Shown here: positions 17,018 through 25,506 of the stretch, piece after piece
Layout of the letters: each line of letters opens with the position of its first letter
How positions within the stretch are numbered: position 1 is the stretch's first letter
Assembly (NCBI RefSeq): GCF_029577735.1
Contig: NZ_JARQTO010000004.1
Coordinates: 62,001 to 126,000, forward strand
Reading direction: 5' to 3'
Length of the DNA: 64,000 nt
Origin: Exercitatus varius
Lineage (GTDB): Bacteria; Pseudomonadota; Gammaproteobacteria; Enterobacterales; Pasteurellaceae
Translations under genes and position numbers: made by a program
Notes under the pieces: model-generated
The model's database searches: none
Told to the model about the DNA's origin: nothing
The model's input: only the letters and a program-made list of their open reading frames with translations

Positions 17018-17854
17018 ATGATTGAAAAATTATCCTTTAAAGATTTTTTTAAATCGGGTCAACAACAATTTGCAATTGAACCGAGAGTACCTCAATCCGA
17101 TTTTCCGGAACATACTCACGATTTTAGCGAATTAGTTATCGTGACGGAAGGTCGCGGACGCCATATTCTCAATGGTTATCCTCATGATCTATACCAAGGA
17201 ATGGTGCTTTATATTGAGGCTAGCGACCACCATTTATATGAAAATGTCGATAACCTTTGTCTGACCAATATTTTATTGAAAGATTACAATGATTTTAAAT
17301 TTATCCGCAACTTAGACACTCTGCTGAAAAATTTAAAACCGGATTGTGCTGATTACAAAATCATCAATCGGGATACGCTCGGTTTGATCAATGAAAATAT
17401 CACATTGCTCATGCATAGTCAGAATTTCAAAGTAAAAGATTCGTCCGCTATGGTAGAAACAGCGTTACAAAAAGAATTTTCCTTTTTCCAATTGGTAATG
17501 TTATTACAAAATCATTATGTAGATGGACAAATGGTAGGTTCAATGGAAGCAAAAGGACGGCAAATTATCAATTGGTTGAATTTCCATTTTTTGGAAGAAA
17601 TTAGTTGGGATAAGTTGGCGGAAAAATTCAATTTATCCATAAGAACGCTCTATCGTTATGTAAAAGTGCAAACCGGTTTAACGCCTCAGGCTTACGTGTC
17701 TAAATTACGTTTGTCCAATGCCTATTATCAACTCCGTTATACCGAAAAGCCTATTACCGATATTGCACTGGATTGCGGATTTAATGACGGCAGTTATTTT
17801 TCGACTTGTTTTAAACATGAATTTGGTATTTCTCCTAAGACCCTTAGAGGGTAA
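17018..17854 (+). CDS. rhaS: AraC-family regulator, RhaS-like
   Basis: 278 residues, the same length as E. coli RhaS. The N-terminal cupin (IEPRVPQSDFPEHTHDFSELVIV) is the rhamnose-binding domain. The C-terminal AraC domain (about 170-278) has two helix-turn-helix units, the second with GFNDGSYFSTCFKHEFGISP. It would activate the divergent rhaB with rhamnose and CRP. RhaR is a related alternative, but the length and N-terminus fit RhaS better. The ribosome-binding site GGGGAGG supports the start. It is followed directly by an IS remnant. Confidence 0.85.
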   Translation: MIEKLSFKDFFKSGQQQFAIEPRVPQSDFPEHTHDFSELVIVTEGRGRHILNGYPHDLYQGMVLYIEASDHHLYENVDNLCLTNILLKDYNDFKFIRNLDTLLKNLKPDCADYKIINRDTLGLINENITLLMHSQNFKVKDSSAMVETALQKEFSFFQLVMLLQNHYVDGQMVGSMEAKGRQIINWLNFHFLEEISWDKLAEKFNLSIRTLYRYVKVQTGLTPQAYVSKLRLSNAYYQLRYTEKPITDIALDCGFNDGSYFSTCFKHEFGISPKTLRG

Positions 17855-17898
17855 AAAACAAGCGTTAAAAAGACCGCACTTGATTGCTAAAAGTGATC

Positions 17899-18288
17899 TG
17901 CCCCCAAAACCTAGACACTTAATTTGAGGTGCAGAATATGACTTACTCTTATCGATTTCGTTTAAAGGTCGTTAAACTGGTTACGGAGCGGGATTTTAGT
18001 CTTCGCGAAACGGCAAAACGTCACGCTATTCGCATTCCGTGGTCGTCACCTGGCTGAAAGCCTTTCGCGAAAGCGGGCTAAATGGAGTAAAATCGCTTGG
18101 TACTCGACCCGAATAAACCCGCAAAAATCCAGGGGAACAACATGAAAAAACTGCCGAATTACAGGCCGGCATTGAAGAATATTTGGCGTATTACAATCAA
18201 AAACGGATTAAACCGAATTTAAAAGACCTGAGCTCTGCACAATACAGAGCGCAGTATTTGACTAACCCGTCCAACTTTTGGGGGGCGG
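17899..18288 (+). mobile_element. Decayed IS3-family (IS150-like) insertion sequence
   Basis: Roughly 390 bp bounded by imperfect inverted ends (CCCCCAAAACCTAGAC on the left, CCCCCAAAAGTTGGAC read from the right). It retains the first codons of orfA (17938 onwards: MTYSYRFRLKVVKLV...) and the last part of orfB (LQAGIEEYLAYYNQKRIK...). Most of the transposase is deleted, so it cannot move by itself. Confidence 0.85.
17938..18060 (+). pseudogene. IS3-family orfA fragment, frameshifted
   Basis: The frame opens with MTYSYRFRLKVVKLVTERDF and continues through the helix-turn-helix start (LRETAKRHAI). A one-base loss near 18031 shifts it and a stop follows at 18056. The second frame resumes with HSVVVTWLKAFRESGLNGV, the normal continuation of OrfA in this group. 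Confidence 0.8.
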
Positions 18289-18290
18289 CT
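18150..18290 (+). pseudogene. IS3-family orfB (transposase) C-terminal fragment
   Basis: The frame ELQAGIEEYLAYYNQKRIK, followed by LKDLSSAQYRAQYL, is the conserved C-terminal end of IS150-group DDE transposases (the YNxxRI segment). The catalytic core is gone. Confidence 0.8.
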
Positions 18291-18299
18291 CATTTTTTA

Positions 18300-18929
18300 T
18301 TACCCACCATACATCCGTACGGCATAATGGGCTAAATTGTATGCAATGCCCCACATCACCGCGCCGATTATGCCGTCCAGCACGCGCCAGGTGGCGGGGC
18401 GTTTAAATAACGGAATCAGCAGCCGGGCGCCGTAACCTAAACTGAAAAACCATAACGCCGACGTCGTCAACGCGCCTAACAGAAAAAACAGCTTTTTATC
18501 CGCCGGAATGGTGCCGGCAATCCCGCCGATAATAGCGAAGCAATCAAGATAAACATGAGGATTCAGCAGCGTGATTGCCAGAGTTGTCAACACCGCTTTC
18601 AGGGAGGAAGATTGCCCGCCGTTTTCGGCGTTCAAATCCAACGCGGCATTGCCGACATAAGCCGAACGAAAGGCGCGCAAACCGTACACAAAAAGGAACA
18701 CTGCGCCCACAATCGCCAGTGCCACTGTGGCGACCGCGCTTTCGCTGATAAGCGAACCCAAACCCAACACGCCCAGGGAAATCAGCACAAAATCGCAGAC
18801 AAAACAGGTCAGAATCACCGCCAGAATATTGCGCTTCAGTAAGCCCTGCTTCAAAACAAAAGCATTTTGCGCACCGATCGCGATAATCAAGCCGCCGCAT
18901 ACTAAAAATCCCTGAATAAAAAACGTCAT
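18300..18929 (-). CDS. argO: LysE/ArgO-family amino acid exporter
   Basis: 209 residues with about six membrane helices. The N-terminal FLVCGGLIIAIGAQNAFVLKQG carries the family's conserved GAQNAF motif. It resembles E. coli ArgO, which exports arginine and canavanine; lysine cannot be excluded as a substrate. The start at 18929 has GGGGA upstream; a longer frame to 19043 would add a non-homologous leader. It is divergent from rpe. Its stop lies 12 bases from the IS remnant. Confidence 0.88.
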   Translation of the reverse strand: MTFFIQGFLVCGGLIIAIGAQNAFVLKQGLLKRNILAVILTCFVCDFVLISLGVLGLGSLISESAVATVALAIVGAVFLFVYGLRAFRSAYVGNAALDLNAENGGQSSSLKAVLTTLAITLLNPHVYLDCFAIIGGIAGTIPADKKLFFLLGALTTSALWFFSLGYGARLLIPLFKRPATWRVLDGIIGAVMWGIAYNLAHYAVRMYGG

Positions 18930-19059
18930 TTTGTTCCCCGTGAATGATGTACTAAAAAACTCGGTAAAATTATACCGCACTTTTGCCGCCTTTCTCTTTA
19001 AATTTATAGCCATTAAGTAGTACACTAGGACTGCTTTTGTCAACCCAAAGGGGAACCGT

Positions 19060-19734
19060 ATGAAACCTTATTTAATTGCACCGTCGATTCTTTCCGCCGA
19101 TTTGGCGCGCCTTGGCGAAGACGTGGAAAACGTGCTCAAGTGCGGTGCGGATTTGATTCATTTTGACGTGATGGACAATCATTACGTGCCGAACCTGACT
19201 TTCGGTGCGCCGGTATGCAAAGCCCTGCGCGAATACGGCATTACCGCGCCGATTGACGTGCATTTAATGGCGACGCCGGTGGATTCGCTGGTGCAGGATT
19301 TCGCCAAAGCGGGCGCCACCTCCATAACCTTTCACGGCGAAGCCAGTCTGCACATTGACCGAACGCTACAACTGATTCGCGATAACGGCTGTCAGGCCGG
19401 GCTGGTGTTTAATCCCGCCACGCCGTTGAGTTATCTGGATTACGTGATGGACAAATTGGACATGATTTTATTGATGTCGGTCAATCCGGGATTCGGCGGG
19501 CAATCTTTCATTTCGGCGACACTCGATAAACTGCGGCAAGTGCGTCAGCGTATCGACGATAGCAGTTTTGACATTCGTTTGGAAGTGGACGGCGGCGTGA
19601 AAATCAATAATATTGCGCAAATCGCCGCCGCCGGCGCCGATATGTTCGTGGCGGGATCAGCGATTTTCGACGCACCGGACTACAAAAAAGTTATCGACGA
19701 CATGCGGGCCGAATTAGCGAAAGTACAAAAATAA
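19060..19734 (+). CDS. rpe: Ribulose-phosphate 3-epimerase
   Basis: Interconverts ribulose 5-phosphate and xylulose 5-phosphate in the pentose phosphate pathway. 224 residues, TIM barrel: APSILSADLARLGED at the start, HFDVMDNHYVPNLTFG with metal ligands, and MSVNPGFGGQSF phosphate-binding loop. It starts the rpe-gph-trpS run, the same order as in E. coli (there preceded by dam, absent here). The ribosome-binding site AAGGGGA is clear. Confidence 0.97.
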   Translation: MKPYLIAPSILSADLARLGEDVENVLKCGADLIHFDVMDNHYVPNLTFGAPVCKALREYGITAPIDVHLMATPVDSLVQDFAKAGATSITFHGEASLHIDRTLQLIRDNGCQAGLVFNPATPLSYLDYVMDKLDMILLMSVNPGFGGQSFISATLDKLRQVRQRIDDSSFDIRLEVDGGVKINNIAQIAAAGADMFVAGSAIFDAPDYKKVIDDMRAELAKVQK

Positions 19735-19747
19735 CATAGGAAGAAAA

Positions 19748-20422
19748 ATGGCATCTCAATTCAAATTAATCGGATTCGATTTAGACGGTACGTTGGTCAA
19801 CAGCCTGCCCGATCTCGCGTTATCGGTGAACTCGGCTTTGGCTGAATTTAATTTACCTCAGGCTCCGGAATCGTTAGTGTTAACCTGGATCGGTAACGGT
19901 GCCGACGTGTTAATCAGCCGCGGCGTAGAATGGGCGAGCGAGCAATCCGGCAAAACTCTCGACGAAGCGGAGATCAAACAACTTAAAGCGCGTTTTAACC
20001 ATTTCTACGGCGAAAATCTGTGTAACGTGAGCCGTTTGTTTCCGAACGTGAAGGAAACCCTGGAAAAACTGAAAGCTCAGGGATTCGTTCTTGCCGTTGT
20101 CACCAATAAGCCGACTCAGCACGTTCAACCGGTACTGAAAGCTTTCGGCATAGACCATCTGTTCAGTGAAACGCTGGGCGGTCAATCTTTACCGGCAATT
20201 AAACCGCATCCGGGCCCGATTTACTATTTATGCGGAAAATTCGGTTTCTACCCGCGCCAGGTCTTGTTCGTAGGTGATTCCCGTAACGATATTCTCGCCG
20301 CCCACGCCGCGGGCTGTCCCGCCGTCGGAATGACTTACGGCTATAACTACAATGTTCCCATTGCGGAAAGTAAACCGGACTGGGTGTTTGACGATTTTGC
20401 AGAAATCCTGAATATCGTGTAA
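19748..20422 (+). CDS. gph: Phosphoglycolate phosphatase
   Basis: A HAD-superfamily phosphatase (224 residues) removing 2-phosphoglycolate, which arises during repair of DNA 3'-phosphoglycolate ends. Motif I is FDLDGTLVNS (residues ~10-19), motif II is VVTNKP, and motif IV is FVGDSRNDILAA. The position between rpe and trpS supports Gph over other HAD phosphatases. Confidence 0.94.
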   Translation: MASQFKLIGFDLDGTLVNSLPDLALSVNSALAEFNLPQAPESLVLTWIGNGADVLISRGVEWASEQSGKTLDEAEIKQLKARFNHFYGENLCNVSRLFPNVKETLEKLKAQGFVLAVVTNKPTQHVQPVLKAFGIDHLFSETLGGQSLPAIKPHPGPIYYLCGKFGFYPRQVLFVGDSRNDILAAHAAGCPAVGMTYGYNYNVPIAESKPDWVFDDFAEILNIV

Positions 20423-20466
20423 AGTGCGGTCGAAATTTTATCAGTTTTTTGGATTAAGGAATAAAC

Positions 20467-21474
20467 ATGACAAAACCAGTTGTACTTAGCGGTGTGCAGC
20501 CGTCGGGCGAATTGACTATCGGCAATTACCTCGGCGCCCTGCGTCAATGGGTGAAAATGCAGGATGATTACGAATGCCTGTTCTGTATCGTGGATTTACA
20601 CGCCATCACTGTGCGCCAGGACCCGGCGGCATTACGTAAAGCGACGTTAGACGTTCTGGCGTTATATTTGGCTTGCGGAATCGATCCGGAAAAAAGCACG
20701 ATTTTTATTCAATCTCATGTGCCGGAACATACGCAACTTGCCTGGATTCTGAACTGTTACACCTATTTCGGCGAAATGGGCCGCATGACTCAGTTCAAAG
20801 ATAAATCGGCGAAACACACGGATAACATCAACGTGGGATTATTCACTTATCCGGTCTTGATGGCGGCGGATATTCTGCTGTATCAGGCAAATCAGGTGCC
20901 GGTGGGCGAAGACCAGCGTCAGCATCTTGAAATCACCCGCGATATTGCTCAACGGTTTAACGCGTTATACGGCGAAAACCGGTTTGTGGTGCCGGAAGCC
21001 TTTATTCCTAAAGCCGGTGCGCGCATTATGGCGCTGCAGGAACCGACGAAAAAAATGTCAAAATCCGACGATAATCGCAATAATGTGATTACGCTGTTGG
21101 AAGAGCCGAAATCCGTCGAGAAAAAAATTAAACGCGCTATGACCGACGGCGACGAACCGCCTGTCGTTCGTTATGACGTACAAAACAAAGCGGGCGTTTC
21201 AAATTTGCTGGAAATGCTTGCCGTCATGAGCGAAAAATCGATTCCCGAATTGGAAAAAGAATTTGAAGGCAAAATGTATGGCCACCTGAAAAGTGCGGTA
21301 GCGGAAGAAACAGTGAAAATGTTGACCGCACTTCAGGAGCGTTTCCATCATTACCGCAATGACGAAGCGTTATTAATGCGTATCGCCGCGGAAGGCGCAC
21401 AAAAAGCCCGAGTCCGTGCGCAGAAAACCTTGAAAGCGGTTTATGACGCCGTAGGATTTGTCCCCGCCGCTTAG
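20467..21474 (+). CDS. trpS: Tryptophanyl-tRNA synthetase
   Basis: A class I aminoacyl-tRNA synthetase (335 residues). The HIGH-type motif is TIGN (residues 17-20) and the second signature is KMSKS near residue 197. It charges tRNA-Trp. It is the last gene of rpe-gph-trpS and is followed by a terminator. Two uptake signals lie inside the 3' part of the gene. Confidence 0.97.
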   Translation: MTKPVVLSGVQPSGELTIGNYLGALRQWVKMQDDYECLFCIVDLHAITVRQDPAALRKATLDVLALYLACGIDPEKSTIFIQSHVPEHTQLAWILNCYTYFGEMGRMTQFKDKSAKHTDNINVGLFTYPVLMAADILLYQANQVPVGEDQRQHLEITRDIAQRFNALYGENRFVVPEAFIPKAGARIMALQEPTKKMSKSDDNRNNVITLLEEPKSVEKKIKRAMTDGDEPPVVRYDVQNKAGVSNLLEMLAVMSEKSIPELEKEFEGKMYGHLKSAVAEETVKMLTALQERFHHYRNDEALLMRIAAEGAQKARVRAQKTLKAVYDAVGFVPAA

Positions 21475-21490
21475 GCTTATTATCCGAATA

Positions 21491-21522
21491 AAACCCGTTG
21501 CTAACATAACAACGGGTTTTTT
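21491..21522 (+). terminator. Terminator of trpS
   Basis: Stem AAACCCGTTG / CAACGGGTTT, 9-base loop, then a T tail. Confidence 0.88.
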
Positions 21523-21573
21523 CAGGCTTAAAAATAGCGTAATGACGACGGAAAAATTAAAATATAAAAAGAA

Positions 21574-21603
21574 AAAGGCCGAGCGATAAAACACTCGGCC
21601 TTT
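21574..21603 (-). terminator. Terminator of pckA
   Basis: Stem AAAGGCCGAG (21574-21583) with CTCGGCCTTT (21594-21603) and a 10-base loop. Read on the minus strand it ends in a T run, 20-50 bases past the pckA stop. Confidence 0.85.
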
Positions 21604-21624
21604 ATTTTTATATTTTATTCGATA

Positions 21625-23241
21625 TTAGGCTTTCGGACCGGCAGAAACCAGTTTCGCCGCTTCCGGATTTTCCGTATATTTCACAAAGTTTTTCACGAAA
21701 CGACCGGCCAAATCTTCCGCTTTTGCCTGCCATTGAGCTTTATCCGCATAAGTATCGCGCGGATCCAAAATAGCGGGATCAACGCCCGGTAACGCTTTAG
21801 GAATGGATAAATTGAAAATCGGTAATTGACCCATTTCCGCTTTTTCGATTGAACCGTCCAAGATTGCGTCAATGATACCGCGGGTATCTTTGATTGAAAT
21901 ACGTTTACCCGTGCCGTTCCAACCGGTATTCACCAAATAAGCTTCCGCACCGGATGCTTTCATACGTTCTACCAACACATTGGCGTATTGGATCGGATGC
22001 AAGCTTAAGAACGCCGCGCCGAAACAGGCTGAGAATGTCGGAGTCGGTTCGGTTACGCCGCGTTCCGTGCCCGCTAATTTCGCCGTAAATCCGGATAAGA
22101 AATAGTATTCGGTTTGTTCCGGCGTCAGTTTTGAAACCGGAGGCAATACGCCGAATGCGTCGGCGGTTAAGAAAATCACTTTAGTAGCGTGACCCGCTTT
22201 TGATACCGGACGCACAATGTTGTCGATGTGGTAAATCGGATATGAAACACGGGTGTTTTCCGTTTTTGAACCGTCGTCGAAGTCTACGGAACCGTCCGCG
22301 CGAACCACAACGTTTTCTAATAATGCGTCACGACGGATCGCACCGTAAATATCCGGTTCGTTTTCTTTAGACAAATTAATGGTTTTCGCATAGCAACCGC
22401 CTTCGAAGTTAAACACGCCGGATTCGTCCCAACCGTGTTCGTCGTCACCGATTAATTGGCGTTTAGGATCGGTTGAAAGCGTTGTTTTACCCGTACCGGA
22501 TAAACCGAAGAAAATGGCGACGTCACCGTCTTTACCCACGTTAGCGGAACAGTGCATAGACGCTACGCCTTTCAGCGGCAGGAAGTAGTTCATCATAGAG
22601 AACATACCTTTTTTCATTTCGCCGCCGTACCAAGTACCGCCGATAAGTTGAATGCCTTCGCTAATATTGAACGCCACGAAGTTTTCACTGTTCAAACCCT
22701 GTTCTTTCCAGTTCGGATTGGTGCATTTTGCGCCGTTTAATACGGTGAAGCCCGGTTTGAAGTTTTTCAGCTCTTCTTCGGTCGGACGAATAAACATATT
22801 TTTCACAAAATGAGCCTGCCATGCCACTTCAGTCACGATGCGCACCGGAATACGGTGTTTTTCACTGGCGCCACAGAAGCCTTCCACCACGAATAAACGT
22901 TTACCGGAAAGTTGTTTTCCCACCAATTCTTTCAAGCTTTTCCAGGTTTCTTGCGTCATCGGTTTGTTATCGTTTTTCGCCGCTTCACTGTTCCACCAAA
23001 CGGTGTTTTTTGTTTTTTCATCATAAACGATATATTTATCTTTCGGCGAACGACCGGTAAATACTCCCGTGTCAACGGCAACCGCGCCAAGCGTAGTTAA
23101 CGTACCTTTATCGAAACCGTCCAAACCTGGTTTGGTTTCTTCCTCGAAAAGTTGTTCGTAACTCGGGTTATACACAATTTCTTTGACATCGGTAATACCT
23201 AAGTCATTCAGTTCTTTAACGAGTTTGTTTAAGTCAGTCAT
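21625..23241 (-). CDS. pckA: Phosphoenolpyruvate carboxykinase (ATP)
   Basis: Interconverts oxaloacetate plus ATP with PEP plus CO2 plus ADP. In succinate-forming Pasteurellaceae it runs in the carboxylating direction and is the main entry to the reductive C4 branch. 538 residues. The kinase P-loop is GLSGTGKTTLS near residue 250, with GDDEHGW metal site and the conserved RSPKDKYIV near residue 65. The sequence is very like the Actinobacillus/Mannheimia succinate producers. It is monocistronic, with a CRP-like site about 70-90 bases upstream of the start. Confidence 0.98.
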   Translation of the reverse strand: MTDLNKLVKELNDLGITDVKEIVYNPSYEQLFEEETKPGLDGFDKGTLTTLGAVAVDTGVFTGRSPKDKYIVYDEKTKNTVWWNSEAAKNDNKPMTQETWKSLKELVGKQLSGKRLFVVEGFCGASEKHRIPVRIVTEVAWQAHFVKNMFIRPTEEELKNFKPGFTVLNGAKCTNPNWKEQGLNSENFVAFNISEGIQLIGGTWYGGEMKKGMFSMMNYFLPLKGVASMHCSANVGKDGDVAIFFGLSGTGKTTLSTDPKRQLIGDDEHGWDESGVFNFEGGCYAKTINLSKENEPDIYGAIRRDALLENVVVRADGSVDFDDGSKTENTRVSYPIYHIDNIVRPVSKAGHATKVIFLTADAFGVLPPVSKLTPEQTEYYFLSGFTAKLAGTERGVTEPTPTFSACFGAAFLSLHPIQYANVLVERMKASGAEAYLVNTGWNGTGKRISIKDTRGIIDAILDGSIEKAEMGQLPIFNLSIPKALPGVDPAILDPRDTYADKAQWQAKAEDLAGRFVKNFVKYTENPEAAKLVSAGPKA

Positions 23242-23308
23242 GCTTCACCTCTTGGTAATTAAAATTAAAATTCAAAGTGCAACCATTGTAGAACCATTTT
23301 TTTCTAAA

Positions 23309-23330
23309 AAATGTTAACTAGATCAAATTT
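23309..23330 (-). promoter_or_regulatory. CRP-like site upstream of pckA
   Basis: A 22-base block with core TGTTA-N6-TCAAA and AAA/TTT flanks. It agrees with the E. coli 22-base CRP consensus at 18 or 19 positions, although one base in each core half differs. The location is 68-89 bases before the pckA start. Confidence 0.6.
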
Positions 23331-23407
23331 TTGATAATTAGTTCTAATTCGAACGCACTTTTTTCATGATTTGTGAGCAACTTCAAATTTTTATGATGAT
23401 AAATGAA

Positions 23408-23446
23408 AAAAACACGGTCGTTTTCACTCAAACAGACCGTGTTTTT
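23408..23446 (-). terminator. Terminator of hslO
   Basis: A 12-bp perfect stem (AAAAACACGGTC / GACCGTGTTTTT) with a 15-base loop, immediately after hslO on the minus strand. Confidence 0.88.
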
Positions 23447-23448
23447 CG

Positions 23449-24318
23449 CTATTGTTGCTGTATTCTCAGTTTATCGATAGCTTCCCGATTAAAGAAATAA
23501 TGCGTACCGCAACATTCGCACTGCATATCGATACTGCCGTTGTGCTCCGCCAGAATCTCATTAATTTCTTCATCGGAAATCAATAATAAAGCAGCGCCCG
23601 AACGTTCCGCCGAACAACCGCAATGGAAAGTAACGGATTGCGGTTCATAAAGCTCGACATGCTCCTCATGATACAAGCGGTATAGCATTTCTTCCGCCGA
23701 TAACCCAAAAATTTCTTCATTTTTTACCGTGAAAGTTAATGTCGCAAGGTGCGAAAAATCATCCGGCGACCCCGAGCCGTCCGGCATAATCTGTAGCAGC
23801 ATTCCCGCCGCCACCGGTTCACCGTTAAATTCTCCGGTACGGATAATTAATTGAGTTTTTAGCTGCTCCGAACGCTCAAAATATTCTTCCAGACATTCCG
23901 TAATGGTCGGTTTATCCAACGCCACCACGCCTTGATAACGCTCGCCCTCTTCCGGCGTAATGGTAATCACCAACACGCCTTTACCAATCATTTGGTGCAA
24001 TGTCATATCGTCGGTAATTTCGCCCTGCAGGCGAGCCAGAGCGCGAATTTGCTGGGTATCGGTACCGTTCACTAAAGCCAGTTTTAACGGACCGTCGCCT
24101 TGCACCTGCACGGTAATGTGTCCGTTAAATTTTAACGTCGCCGTTAACAAACTGGTCGCCACCATCATTTCCCCTAACAGATTTTGCACCGGCAGCGGAT
24201 AATGATGGGTGTTCAGCGTTTCGGTAAAACTTTTATTCATGCGCACCCATTCACCGCGCACGGCACGGTTTTTGAAGAGGTAACGGTAGAGTTTGTCGTT
24301 GTCTTGTTGGTATGTCAT
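23449..24318 (-). CDS. hslO: Redox-activated chaperone Hsp33
   Basis: A holding chaperone switched on by oxidation plus unfolding. 289 residues. The C-terminal zinc switch is complete: CGC (in FHCGCSAERS) and CECC (in MQCECCGTHY), the CxC...CxxC set that forms disulphides under stress. hslR lies upstream on the same strand after an 82-base gap, as in E. coli. Confidence 0.96.
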   Translation of the reverse strand: MTYQQDNDKLYRYLFKNRAVRGEWVRMNKSFTETLNTHHYPLPVQNLLGEMMVATSLLTATLKFNGHITVQVQGDGPLKLALVNGTDTQQIRALARLQGEITDDMTLHQMIGKGVLVITITPEEGERYQGVVALDKPTITECLEEYFERSEQLKTQLIIRTGEFNGEPVAAGMLLQIMPDGSGSPDDFSHLATLTFTVKNEEIFGLSAEEMLYRLYHEEHVELYEPQSVTFHCGCSAERSGAALLLISDEEINEILAEHNGSIDMQCECCGTHYFFNREAIDKLRIQQQ

Positions 24319-24400
24319 TTGGTTTGTCGTTCCTAAAATTAATTGTTATTTCAATGGGATGCTTATCTTACTTTGATTCGGTAAAGAAAAAGTAAAACAT

Positions 24401-24811
24401 CTATTCCTGATGTTTAAATCTCATCAAATCCCGGCGTTCTTTTTTATTCGGACGTCTGTCCGGATGCGGCATGGCGTTCATTTTTCGGGCCAACGCCATT
24501 TTTTCGCGCTTTTCGACGCTTTGTTCGGTTTCGCGGTATAGTAACTGCGCTTCCGGAGCGCCGCGGCGTTGGGCGGAAAGTGCAATCACTTCCACTTCTT
24601 TCTCGTCATTGCCCTGACGCAATGTGATCTTGGCGCCGATTTCCACCGCTTTGTTCGGTTTAGTGCGTTGCCCGTTGTAATGCACCTTGCCGCCGTCGAT
24701 CATTTCTTTGCAAATGGTACGGGTTTTATAAAAACGCGCCGCCCACAACCATTTGTCCAAACGAACGTCGTCGCTTTCATTCGACACCTTTTTCTGCGTA
24801 TTTTTTGCCAT
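24401..24811 (-). CDS. hslR: Heat-shock protein 15, ribosome-associated (S4 domain)
   Basis: 136 residues. An S4 RNA-binding domain fills residues ~17-75 (RLDKWLWAARFYKTRTICKEMIDGGKVHYNG), followed by a basic, helical tail rich in Lys/Arg. Hsp15 binds 50S subunits carrying a stalled peptidyl-tRNA. The gene is divergent from nudE and upstream of hslO. Confidence 0.93.
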   Translation of the reverse strand: MAKNTQKKVSNESDDVRLDKWLWAARFYKTRTICKEMIDGGKVHYNGQRTKPNKAVEIGAKITLRQGNDEKEVEVIALSAQRRGAPEAQLLYRETEQSVEKREKMALARKMNAMPHPDRRPNKKERRDLMRFKHQE

Positions 24812-24882
24812 AATTTTCCCTTAACGCTGAATCAGGCTTATGGTATCGTTATTCCGTACTTTGTCAAATTAGAGAACAAAAA

Positions 24883-25437
24883 ATGACCCAACAATTACCC
24901 GAAATTCTGGCGGTTTCCGTGGCGGCCAAAAGTCGTATTTTCGAAATTCAGGCGGTGGAGTTGAAATTCGGCAACGGCGAATTCCGTACTTACGAACGCT
25001 TTACGCCTTCGACCCGGCCGTCGGTGATGGTGTTGCCGATTGACGGCGACGATATTTTAATGGTGCGCGAATACGCGGTGGGAACGGAACGTTATGAATT
25101 AGGGTTCACCAAAGGCTTGATGGAAAAAGGCGAAACGCCGGAACAAAGCGCAAACCGCGAAATGCAGGAAGAAATCGGCTTAGGCGCGCGAAAATTCCGG
25201 CATTTGCGTACGGTGAACTCGAATCCCAGCTATATGAATAATCCGATGCATATTCTGTTGGCTTGGGATTTTTACCCGTCCAAACTGGCGGGAGACGAAC
25301 CGGAACCTTTGCAATTGGTTCGCTTTCCGCTGGCAAAAATCGACAGCTTAATCAACGACGCGGATTTTTGCGAAGCGCGTAATTTAGTGGCGTTGTATGC
25401 TTTGCGGGATTATCTGGCGGCGTCTTCCGCGGATTAA
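24883..25437 (+). CDS. nudE: ADP-compounds hydrolase NudE
   Basis: A Nudix hydrolase (184 residues) acting on Ap3A, ADP-ribose and NADH. The full Nudix box is present: Gly78, Glu84, then REMQEEIGL at 92-100. The divergent hslR/nudE arrangement matches enterobacteria. An uptake-signal hairpin follows. Confidence 0.92.
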   Translation: MTQQLPEILAVSVAAKSRIFEIQAVELKFGNGEFRTYERFTPSTRPSVMVLPIDGDDILMVREYAVGTERYELGFTKGLMEKGETPEQSANREMQEEIGLGARKFRHLRTVNSNPSYMNNPMHILLAWDFYPSKLAGDEPEPLQLVRFPLAKIDSLINDADFCEARNLVALYALRDYLAASSAD

Positions 25438-25449
25438 CGTGCATAAACC

Positions 25450-25492
25450 AAAAGTGCGGTAAAAAAACGAAGGATTTTTTGACCGCACTTTT
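25450..25492. terminator. Uptake-signal dyad terminator between nudE and the SDR gene
   Basis: AAAAGTGCGGT with an A tract faces its complement across a short loop. A and T runs on both sides make it bidirectional for the two convergent genes. Confidence 0.72.
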
Positions 25493-25506
25493 ATATGCAA
25501 AATCCG

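Noticed and set aside
24319..24400. Sigma-32 promoter for hslO between hslR and hslO
   Set aside because: A TCCCATTGA block gives a partial -10, but no matching CTTGAAA lies at 13-15 bases, unlike the clear hslV case.
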